Below are positions 13,080 through 18,900 of a stretch of DNA of 29,913 nucleotides, piece after piece. Origin of the DNA: a virus. Both the position numbers and the translations under genes were made by a program. Positions within the stretch are counted from its first letter, which is position 1, and every line of letters starts with the position of its first letter. The stretch covers positions 1 through 29,913 of IMG/VR virus record IMGVR_UViG_3300009474_000005; one strand, 5' to 3'. The notes below the pieces were generated by a model that worked only from the letters and a program-made list of their open reading frames with translations, had not been told where the DNA came from and did not search any database.

Positions 13080-13095
13080 GACTCACCTAGGAGTC
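13080..13095. promoter_or_regulatory. Inverted repeat GACTC-ACCTAG-GAGTC
   Basis: A 16-nt dyad in the 93-bp gap between the RNA polymerase and SSB genes. It resembles the palindrome GACTCCTAGGAGTC at 2823-2836 and the reverse complement of 6541-6555 (GACTCACCCCTAG). GACTCAC also occurs in the T7 promoter core, so a promoter for the phage polymerase is a possibility. Confidence 0.35.
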
Positions 13096-13136
13096 TTGCC
13101 GTAGCACGCCTAGGGGCTTACGTTCTCGTTGTTCCC

Positions 13137-13146
13137 CACATGTGCA
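13137..13146 (+). promoter_or_regulatory. CACNNGTGCA dyad site 7
   Basis: CACATGTGCA with its centre about 12 nt upstream of the SSB ATG; no Shine-Dalgarno is visible between them. Confidence 0.45.
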
Positions 13147-13152
13147 TCGCAG

Positions 13153-13839
13153 ATGCCCCGCGAACTCATCGTTAGCCCTAGGGGTGAAGCCCAATGGGCC
13201 AAGGTCCTGGGAGAGCCCACTGCTTTCGAGGACAACCCCAAGGCCTGGTCCGTCTCCCTGGTGCTGGACCCCAGCGATCCCGAGACCATCGCCTTCACCG
13301 AGCGCTTGGAAAAGTGCTTTGAGGAGTTCCACGGCGCCAAGGCGAAGATCAGTCGCCATGGCTGGCCCTTTGGCGAGCAAACCAGCAAAGACGACAAGGG
13401 CCGTGAAGTGCCCACCGGCAAGATCGAGTTCCGCTTCAAGCGGAAGGAGCTGACCGCCAAGGGCAAGTTGAAGGATGCCCCAATCGTGGTGGACTCCAAG
13501 AAGAACCTTTGGCCGCAGGAGACGCTGATCGGCAACGGCAGCAAGATCAAGGTGGCCTTTACTCCCTGGGGCTGGGAGATGGCCGGCGCCAAGGGCATGA
13601 GCCTCGAGCTTGAGCAAGTCCAGGTGCTCGAGCTGGTGGAGTACGCCGGCCGTGACGCCGATCCCTTCGCCGAGGAAGACGGTTACGTGGTGGAGACGCC
13701 CGCTGCATGTACTGCGTTTGCGCAGGAGGAGCCAGAGGAAGAGAGCTTTGCAGCAAAGCTCCGTGCCCGCGCTGCAGAAGTACAGGCAGCAGCACCCGCT
13801 GTTCTGGCTGCTGCTGACGCCGAGGACATCCCCTTCTGA
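13153..13839 (+). CDS. Single-stranded DNA-binding protein (T7 gp2.5-like)
   Basis: 228 residues from the ATG at 13153, close to T7 gp2.5 (232). The N-terminal two thirds form a beta-rich, lysine-containing OB-type domain. The C-terminal third is acidic and ends DAEDIPF, the acidic aromatic-capped tip by which phage SSBs contact polymerase and helicase. Its place after the RNA polymerase matches T7 gene order. The acidic tip implies a replisome partner, although no phage DNA polymerase is encoded in the window. Confidence 0.8.
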   Translation: MPRELIVSPRGEAQWAKVLGEPTAFEDNPKAWSVSLVLDPSDPETIAFTERLEKCFEEFHGAKAKISRHGWPFGEQTSKDDKGREVPTGKIEFRFKRKELTAKGKLKDAPIVVDSKKNLWPQETLIGNGSKIKVAFTPWGWEMAGAKGMSLELEQVQVLELVEYAGRDADPFAEEDGYVVETPAACTAFAQEEPEEESFAAKLRARAAEVQAAAPAVLAAADAEDIPF

Positions 13840-14228
13840 TGGCCCTGCGCACTGCTGACTTTGTGCTGCCAGTGCCGCTGCAGCCCAAGTCTCGCCCCCG
13901 CTTTGGCAAAGGTTCTGCCTACAAGGACAGCAAATACAAGGCCTGGACCAAAGCTGTTCAGGCAATCCTTGCCGAGTGGTGGACGATCCCACCGCTGGGT
14001 AAAGGCCAGGTCGTAGCTCTGCACCTGACCTTCTTCGGCCCGGGCACATCGGATCTGGACAACCTGGCTGGCGCCGTGATGGATGCCGGCAACGGGATTG
14101 TCTGGGCGGATGACCGGGTGACGGTGCTGCAGCGCATCGAGGCCCAGTGGCAGCAGCAGCCCAAGAACTCTCAATCGATCCACTTGAAGGTGATTTGGAA
14201 TGACGAATCCGTACCCGCTGCGGCGTGA
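13839..14228 (+). CDS. RusA-like Holliday junction resolvase
   Basis: 129 residues. FVLPVPLQPKSRPRF at the N-terminus and SDLDNLAGAVMDAGNGIVWADDRVT match the RusA signature, with Asp residues in DLDNL and WADD likely binding metal. It would cut branched DNA during recombination or packaging. It occupies the slot of T7 endonuclease I (gp3), so one junction nuclease has been exchanged for an unrelated one. ATG overlaps the SSB stop (TGATG). The 3' end overlaps the next gene by 29 bp. Confidence 0.88.
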   Translation: MALRTADFVLPVPLQPKSRPRFGKGSAYKDSKYKAWTKAVQAILAEWWTIPPLGKGQVVALHLTFFGPGTSDLDNLAGAVMDAGNGIVWADDRVTVLQRIEAQWQQQPKNSQSIHLKVIWNDESVPAAA

Positions 14229-14418
14229 ACAGCGCTGCGACAACTGCTTTTTCGCAGTTGCTTTTGATCCCGAGATCACCGAAGACCGTGAGCTGATCGA
14301 ATGTCGCCGGTCTGCCCCGCCGGCGCTCACCGGGCCGAAGGCTTCCTTTGTTGGCTACTGGCCTGAGGTTGATGCCCTGGATTGGTGTGGTGACTGGTCT
14401 CCGAAGGAGGGCCAGTGA
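14200..14418 (+). CDS. Small four-cysteine protein, probable zinc ribbon
   Basis: 72 residues. CDNC (13-16), Cys35 in LIECRRSAPP and Cys63 in LDWCGDW give a C-x2-C...C...C set. Short phage proteins of this shape, ending in a WP...WCGDW segment, are common and uncharacterised. Role unknown; a DNA- or protein-binding knuckle is likely. It overlaps RusA upstream and ends at the Shine-Dalgarno of the next gene. Confidence 0.65.
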   Translation: MTNPYPLRREQRCDNCFFAVAFDPEITEDRELIECRRSAPPALTGPKASFVGYWPEVDALDWCGDWSPKEGQ

Positions 14419-14966
14419 TGAACTGCCCTCATTGCGACCATCCCGACTCCCGCGTTGCGGAGACCAGATCCAGCGCTGCCTATGACCGCCGCATCCGCAT
14501 CTGCAGGAGCTGCGGCAAGAACTTCCAGACCATTGAGCGGGTGGCGGTTTATGCCGGCCGCGCTGCCGGCTACATCGATGGTGGCCCTCCGGTCCTGGCT
14601 GTTGTCGAGGACCAGGAGCCCAAACGCCCCAAGCGGTATGCAGCCAGCTTGGATGACGACTACCTGGTGAATGTCTGCGGCGAAGCCCAGCCACTACTGG
14701 TCGAGTGGTGGAACGTCAGCCGTCTCTCCAAACACGGTGCAAAAGCTGCGTGGACCGAGAAGGCCTGGCAGCAGAACGTGAGCCGGATCGCAGCGCTGCC
14801 GACGTGGAAGCAGGTGCTGCTGGCAAAGGCCGGCGTCGAGTCGGGTTGGCAGGCCCTCAAGCCCGAATACATGGGAGAGATGGCGCCGCCGGCAGAGGAA
14901 GGGTTGGCGCCCAAGAGCACAGCCATGCAGGAGGCGATTGCGGCATGGAACACCAAGGTCGCCTGA
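14418..14966 (+). CDS. NrdR-like zinc ribbon fused to a helical domain
   Basis: 182 residues from the ATG at 14418, chosen because AAGGAGG (14404-14410) ends 7 nt before it. Residues 1-42 copy the NrdR zinc ribbon: MNCPHCDHPDSRVAETR, then RRIRICRSCGKNFQTIERV, with four Cys. The ATP-cone domain of NrdR is missing. Instead a helical region (about 88-155: EWWNVSRLSKHGAKAAWTEKAW, ALPTWKQVLLAKAG) follows, recalling helix bundles of phage replication and primosome-type proteins. It lies where T7 encodes the primase-helicase, so DNA binding or recruitment of host replication proteins is a reasonable guess. Confidence 0.7.
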   Translation: MNCPHCDHPDSRVAETRSSAAYDRRIRICRSCGKNFQTIERVAVYAGRAAGYIDGGPPVLAVVEDQEPKRPKRYAASLDDDYLVNVCGEAQPLLVEWWNVSRLSKHGAKAAWTEKAWQQNVSRIAALPTWKQVLLAKAGVESGWQALKPEYMGEMAPPAEEGLAPKSTAMQEAIAAWNTKVA

Positions 14967-15595
14967 CGATCGAGACGTTCCTGGCAGTGGCCGAGATGGT
15001 CGCTGCCCAGCTGCGGATCAAGGAGGCAGATCGTTGGTCTCCTCACATCTGTCAGCTGAAGTTCGTCTCCTTCTGCTCTGAGTTCCCCGAGGTTTCAGAT
15101 GCCCAGTTCCTCTGGGCTGCTGAGCAGTGGCTGCAGTCCACCGGCGGCCAGAACTTCCTCCGCTATCCCACGTGGAAGGAGCTGATGGTGCCGCTGTACC
15201 GGGCCGAGAACGGCCTGGCCAACAGGAGCTGGGGCTTTCGCCCTGATCTGCCGCAGCTGTGCAAGCCCTCAGAAGAGCAGCAGCGCTTGCTGCCTGCTGC
15301 AGCCCAATCAATCACTGCCCCACCTGATCCCACTAACGGAGGTGCCTACGTGCCGTTCATGACCGAAGAGCTGCCATGCCTGCCGCCGCCGGCGGATGAA
15401 GGCCCTGGCCTGACGCCCAAGAAGTGGGCCGACTACCTGCTGTTCCTTGCCGAGATCGACCCTGATGGATCTGCTGATCACCAAGGCGCAACTGCGCTCG
15501 ATCCTCGAGAGGGGGCTGCTGACGGGCAAGTGGTCAGTGATGCAGTTCAACCTCAACGCCAGGGAGCCAGTTCTTCCCAGCCGGGACTTCCTTGA
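14945..15595 (+). CDS. Hypothetical helical protein (possible replication accessory)
   Basis: 216 residues from the ATG at 14945, GGAGG 10 nt upstream, overlapping the previous gene by 22 bp. Residues 1-110 look well structured (TIETFLAVAEMVAAQLRIKEADRW, QFLWAAEQWLQS, YPTWKELMVPLYRAENGLANRSWGF), a pattern seen in uncharacterised cyanophage proteins. The last 44 residues lie over the next gene in another frame and look like low-quality sequence. Role unknown; position suggests DNA replication. Confidence 0.6.
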   Translation: MEHQGRLTIETFLAVAEMVAAQLRIKEADRWSPHICQLKFVSFCSEFPEVSDAQFLWAAEQWLQSTGGQNFLRYPTWKELMVPLYRAENGLANRSWGFRPDLPQLCKPSEEQQRLLPAAAQSITAPPDPTNGGAYVPFMTEELPCLPPPADEGPGLTPKKWADYLLFLAEIDPDGSADHQGATALDPREGAADGQVVSDAVQPQRQGASSSQPGLP

Positions 15596-15674
15596 AGAGC
15601 ACTCGGAGTTCATGGAGATGAACTACCGGGATATGGAGGCCTATCACCGCACGCATCACCAGAAGCCGCTGTGA
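15465..15674 (+). CDS. Small hypothetical protein
   Basis: 69 residues from the ATG at 15465. Composition is protein-like: MDLLITKAQLRSILERGLLTGKW, then an acidic, aromatic end (EEHSEFMEMNYRDMEAYHRTHH). It overlaps the upstream frame by 131 bp, which is long for this genome. The stop overlaps the next start (GTGA). No family is recognised. Confidence 0.55.
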   Translation: MDLLITKAQLRSILERGLLTGKWSVMQFNLNAREPVLPSRDFLEEHSEFMEMNYRDMEAYHRTHHQKPL

Positions 15675-15856
15675 GTTGGTCTCGCCTGAACAGAGGGAAG
15701 GAGGTGGAGTTCTATACCGCCTCTGGCTGGAAGAAAGGAGTAGTCGCCGATGTCTACGACAACAGCTGCACTGTTCTCTGGAGCCAGGGCAGCACACGCA
15801 AAACCACTCGTGTTTATGACTTGCGCAATGTCAGACCAATTAAACCCAAGCGATGA
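15671..15856 (+). CDS. Small SH3/Tudor-like beta-barrel protein
   Basis: 61 residues, GTG start overlapping the previous TGA. GKEVEFYTASGWKKGVVADVYDNSCTVLW, followed by a basic stretch (STRKTTRVYDLRNVRPIKPKR), has the strand-turn pattern of small SH3- or Tudor-like barrels. Such proteins bind nucleic acid or protein tails. The function is not known. Confidence 0.55.
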   Translation: MSWSRLNRGKEVEFYTASGWKKGVVADVYDNSCTVLWSQGSTRKTTRVYDLRNVRPIKPKR

Positions 15857-16019
15857 CACGTCTCTCGATGGCGTGACTGTCGGCACCTGCAAACGACTGC
15901 TGGATTTTGCGTATCGCAATTACAACTCGGCAGTGAGTGACGGCGCCCATGCCGCTAGCTCGTACTGGGATGGCTACATCCGTGGTATTCAGCATGTGCT
16001 GGAGGCTCGGCATGAATAG
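15828..16019 (+). CDS. Small hypothetical protein
   Basis: 63 residues from the ATG at 15828, overlapping the previous gene by 29 bp. GTCKRLLDFAYRNYNSAVSDGAHAASSYWDGYIRGIQHVLEA reads as two amphipathic helices. No family is recognised. It belongs to a chain of overlapping small genes before the exonuclease. Confidence 0.5.
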   Translation: MSDQLNPSDDTSLDGVTVGTCKRLLDFAYRNYNSAVSDGAHAASSYWDGYIRGIQHVLEARHE

Positions 16020-16254
16020 CCGTGATCGCATCAAGAACGCCATGGACGCGCTGTTCCCGCCTGAGGAGCAGCCCAACCTTGGCGATGGCATTAGTCGCCC
16101 CCGCAATCCCAGTAGGGCCAGGGAGTATCGGCTCGTGATCACCTTTCAGAAGGCAAAGCCGATGAGGGTGTCGCTGATGGCTGAGAGCCCGAAAACCGCG
16201 GTCAAATACGCCAGTAACCGCTGGCCAACAGCTGTTGTAGAGCTAATCCGATGA
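16012..16254 (+). CDS. Small basic hypothetical protein
   Basis: 80 residues. GGAGG lies 6 nt before the ATG at 16012, supporting this start. The N-terminus is helical (NSRDRIKNAMDALFPPEEQ) and the C-terminal half is basic and mixed alpha/beta (REYRLVITFQKAKPMRVSLMAESPKTAVKYASNRWP). The C-terminus may be a small nucleic-acid-binding fold. No family is recognised. Confidence 0.55.
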   Translation: MNSRDRIKNAMDALFPPEEQPNLGDGISRPRNPSRAREYRLVITFQKAKPMRVSLMAESPKTAVKYASNRWPTAVVELIR

Positions 16255-16451
16255 AACTGCTTGATGAGGTGACAGACCTCTACTGGTCCTTTAACGACTA
16301 CGGCATAGATGACAGGCGGCGGATGAAAGCTGTGCTGCATCACATCAGTCAGACCATTCGCACCTGGGCGCCCGACCCGGGCCAGGCCCGCATCTGCTTC
16401 CTGGCCATCAACGAGGTGGCCGATCGACTCATCAGGGAGACGGAAGGATGA
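16251..16451 (+). CDS. Small hypothetical protein
   Basis: 66 residues, ATGA overlap with the previous stop. It is mostly helical (MKLLDEVTDLYWSFNDYGIDDRRRMKAVLHHISQTIR, ARICFLAINEVADRLIRE). No family is recognised; the tight overlap supports a real gene. Confidence 0.5.
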   Translation: MKLLDEVTDLYWSFNDYGIDDRRRMKAVLHHISQTIRTWAPDPGQARICFLAINEVADRLIRETEG

Positions 16452-16657
16452 CCCACCAACCCACGTTTATGGCCATTACCAGCACCGGTGGCTACATCGG
16501 CCGCGTCTTCTGGCAAAACAGCGGCGTCCACCCAGATTTCCCCCGATGGGGCGAGATTCACTTCATCCCAAAACCCGTGCTGCACTGCCCCTTTGGCGTA
16601 TGGGCTGGCACGTTTCCTGTCATTCGACAGATCATCAATTGGAGGTTCCATGACTGA
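16448..16657 (+). CDS. Small hypothetical protein
   Basis: 69 residues, again with an ATGA overlap. It is rich in aromatic residues and Gly/Pro (GGYIGRVFWQNSGVHPDFPRWGEIHFIPKP), suggesting beta structure. No family is recognised. Confidence 0.45.
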   Translation: MTHQPTFMAITSTGGYIGRVFWQNSGVHPDFPRWGEIHFIPKPVLHCPFGVWAGTFPVIRQIINWRFHD

Positions 16658-16799
16658 CCTCAAGATCGAACAGCGCCGCCAGGACTACCTCGAGTGGCTG
16701 TATCAGCAATCGGGCCGCACCTGCAGCACCTGCACCGGCCTTTACCAGGAGCGGCTGAAGGAGCTGGTTGAGTGGGACATGCAGGAGGCAGGACTGTGA
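16650..16799 (+). CDS. Small two-CxxC hypothetical protein
   Basis: 49 residues. GGAGG is 4 nt before the ATG at 16650, which rules out the longer upstream frame. A charged helix (TDLKIEQRRQDYLEWLYQQSG) is followed by CSTC, a single CxxC-type pair, and another helix. The stop overlaps the GTG of the exonuclease gene. Confidence 0.55.
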   Translation: MTDLKIEQRRQDYLEWLYQQSGRTCSTCTGLYQERLKELVEWDMQEAGL

Positions 16800-17536
16800 G
16801 GGCTTTGATTGACACCGAGTACTTCCTCTATCGCTGCGCAGCCGGGTCAGAGCAGGAGGCGCAGTGGAGCCCAGACGTCTGGACCTATGTGTGTCGTCAC
16901 GATGACGCCAAAGAGGCCTTCGACAACCGCATCGCAGAGTTCATGGCCACGCTGGTGGGATATCAGCCGGTGCTGGTCTTTGGTGACCGGACCTCCTTCC
17001 GCAAAGGCCTGTGGCCCAAGTACAAGGAGAACCGCCGCACCATGCGCAGGCCGGCAGGCTATGGCGCCCTGATGGAGTGGGTGATGACCACGGCCGCCGC
17101 TAGGGGCTGGGACATTGCCCGGTTCCCTGAGGTGGAGGGGGACGACGCCCTGGGCATCAGCTACCAGGAGGGCGATGTGATCGTCAGCCAAGACAAGGAC
17201 ATGCTCACCCTTCCCGGCGAGCATCTGCGCGATGGCGAGCGGATGTCTGTGAGTGAAAGGGAGGCTGATCTTGCCTTCTATGCCCAGGCACTCACGGGCG
17301 ATGCAAGCGACAACTATCCCGGCTGTCCAAAGATCGGGGCGGTGACAGCCAAGAAGCTGCTCGCAGGCTGTATCTCACATGTGGAGATGTGGTCCAAGGT
17401 GCTCGCGGCTTACGAGAAAGCAGGGTTTGACCAGCGTTATGCGATCACCCAGGCCCGCTGTGCTCGAATACTCCGCGCTGGTGAATACGACTTTGATCGT
17501 GGTATTCCGCTTCTGTGGAATCCACCGGTAGCCTGA
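16796..17536 (+). CDS. 5'-3' exonuclease (T7 gp6/FEN-like)
   Basis: 246 residues from the GTG at 16796. Metal-binding acidic residues appear in family order: Asp6 in LIDTEYF, Asp64 in VFGDR, EGDDA (114-118), DKDM (133-136) and GDASDN (168-173). GCPKIGAVTAKKLL (176-189) is the helix-hairpin-helix that binds duplex DNA. FRKGLWPKYKENR (68-80) is the helical arch region. In T7 this enzyme removes RNA primers and degrades host DNA. It follows the chain of small genes and keeps its T7 position before the virion genes, although the DNA polymerase normally preceding it is absent. Confidence 0.92.
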   Translation: MRALIDTEYFLYRCAAGSEQEAQWSPDVWTYVCRHDDAKEAFDNRIAEFMATLVGYQPVLVFGDRTSFRKGLWPKYKENRRTMRRPAGYGALMEWVMTTAAARGWDIARFPEVEGDDALGISYQEGDVIVSQDKDMLTLPGEHLRDGERMSVSEREADLAFYAQALTGDASDNYPGCPKIGAVTAKKLLAGCISHVEMWSKVLAAYEKAGFDQRYAITQARCARILRAGEYDFDRGIPLLWNPPVA

Positions 17537-17555
17537 GGGCAGACACTCTCCAGCT

Positions 17556-17744
17556 GTGCTAAAGCCCAGACTCACGCCTGAGCTACTGACGTGGCTGGAG
17601 GCCCATTTCCCCGATCGGATGGTGGACCCAGATACAAGCGATCGCCACGTCTGGGTGAAGTCCGGCCAGGTGTCGGTCGTCCGCTTCCTGAAGCAGACCT
17701 ACGAGGAACAAGAAACCGAAGGCTTCGACATGGAGGGACTCTGA
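17556..17744 (+). CDS. Conserved small hypothetical protein
   Basis: 62 residues, GTG start at 17556. LTPELLTWLEAHFPDRMVDPDTSDRHVWVKSGQVSVVRFLKQTYEEQ resembles a short protein found in several cyanophage types, function unknown. The stop overlaps the next ATG (TGATG). Confidence 0.6.
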   Translation: MLKPRLTPELLTWLEAHFPDRMVDPDTSDRHVWVKSGQVSVVRFLKQTYEEQETEGFDMEGL

Positions 17745-18178
17745 TGTGTGGTGGTGCTCCTAAGGCCCCTGAGGCCCCTAAACCCAAACGGGCCAAGATC
17801 AAGCAGCCAAAGATGCACGCGGCTGAGGCGGCGCAGCGGATGATGACCAAGGCGGTCAGGCAGCTGCAAAAGCCGGATACGGCTTTGGCCATGGCCCAGA
17901 TGGACCTGCAGCAGAGCGACAAGGATCTCTCTCGCACGATCGAGCAGGTTCGTGATCTGAAGCTCGAACTGGCCAGTAATCAATCAGCGCTGTCAGAGCA
18001 GGCAATGCAGATGTCGGCGCTGATGGGGGCGCCGCCTCCTGAGCCTTCGGCAAAGCCACCGGTCGTCGGCCGGGACCGCGAGGACACCAGCACTCGCCGG
18101 CGCGGTCGTTCAAACCTCCGGGTTGACCGTGTGACAGCAAGTGGCTCAGCCCCTGGCGCTGGTCTTTCCATCACCTGA
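17744..18178 (+). CDS. Small virion-associated protein (T7 gp6.7/gp7.3-like position)
   Basis: 144 residues, with GGAGGG 6 nt upstream. The N-terminus MCGGAPKAPEAPKPKRAK is Cys/Pro/Lys-rich, as in several podovirus virion proteins. The middle (about 35-90) is a coiled coil (TALAMAQMDLQQSDKDLSRT). The tail is basic and ends NLRVDRVTASGSAPGAGLSIT, recalling the C-terminus of T7 gp7.3. It precedes the portal, where T7 encodes small head-tail and ejection proteins. A structural role is inferred. Confidence 0.6.
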   Translation: MCGGAPKAPEAPKPKRAKIKQPKMHAAEAAQRMMTKAVRQLQKPDTALAMAQMDLQQSDKDLSRTIEQVRDLKLELASNQSALSEQAMQMSALMGAPPPEPSAKPPVVGRDREDTSTRRRGRSNLRVDRVTASGSAPGAGLSIT

Positions 18179-18188
18179 GGACACCACC

Positions 18189-18896
18189 ATGGCCAACAAA
18201 AAGAAGCAGAAAAAGCAAAAGCAGGCCGTCAAGCAGGCCGTCAAGGACGCGGGCAAGAAGGTCAGCGTCAAGGAGTACAACCAGATCTTGAAGATCGCTG
18301 GCAACGCCACGTCTGCCGCCAAGGCGATCGCCAACTCTGGTGCGGTCATCAAGCCCGCGACGCAGCAAGCAATCAACCAGAGCATTGTCCCCACCTACGA
18401 CACCAGTACCTATGGCGGTGCTGGCCTGGGGATGAGGGATGTCAACTATTTGACATCGCTTGGCGTTGACAAGGCTGGCATCAAGGATGCCGCGAAAGCA
18501 GCGCCGCGTGTCACAAGTAATGTCTACAACAACTACAAGACCGGCGTCACCAAGGAGATGCTGGACATCCAGGACTGGGTTGCATCGGTTGAGACCCAGA
18601 ACCAGGATTTGATCAATGCAATCAACCAGCAGACAGTCAATAACCAGACCGACAATACCGACTGGATCAATCAGATCAACACGCTCACCAGCGCGATTGC
18701 GACCGCCCAGCAGCAGCAGCAACAACTGCAGGGCCCTCAGGGCGCCTATGCGGTGGTGACCAGTCAGAACGCGCCCGCTGCTGGCGCCAAGACCACCAGT
18801 GCAATCACCCCTCGCCGCAAGCCCAACCGCAACCCACTGTCGATCAGTCCGGCGATGAGCTCGTCGGCTGGCGCTGGGTTGAACATCGCTGCCTGA
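18189..18896 (+). CDS. Lys-rich virion-associated protein with shared C-terminal tail
   Basis: 235 residues from the ATG at 18189. The N-terminus is extremely lysine-rich (MANKKKQKKQKQAVKQAVK), like T7 gp7.3. A helical, Asn/Gln-rich middle follows (LINAINQQTVNNQTDNTDW), with a Gln-run. It ends RKPNRNPLSISPAMSSSAGAGLNIAA, the same type of tail as the preceding gene. The tail may be an assembly signal. Ejected or tail-assembly protein is the likely role. Confidence 0.6.
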   Translation: MANKKKQKKQKQAVKQAVKDAGKKVSVKEYNQILKIAGNATSAAKAIANSGAVIKPATQQAINQSIVPTYDTSTYGGAGLGMRDVNYLTSLGVDKAGIKDAAKAAPRVTSNVYNNYKTGVTKEMLDIQDWVASVETQNQDLINAINQQTVNNQTDNTDWINQINTLTSAIATAQQQQQQLQGPQGAYAVVTSQNAPAAGAKTTSAITPRRKPNRNPLSISPAMSSSAGAGLNIAA

Positions 18897-18900
18897 TGCT

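Noticed and set aside
11422-14694. Long antisense ORFs opposite the RNA polymerase and SSB/RusA genes (391 and 535 codons)
   Set aside because: Long antisense frames are expected in GC-rich genes; the opposite strand encodes clear conserved proteins throughout.
12816-18803. CACNNGTGCA matches at 12816 and 18794 as regulatory sites
   Set aside because: Both lie inside well-supported coding sequence far from starts; about one match is expected by chance, so they were not counted.
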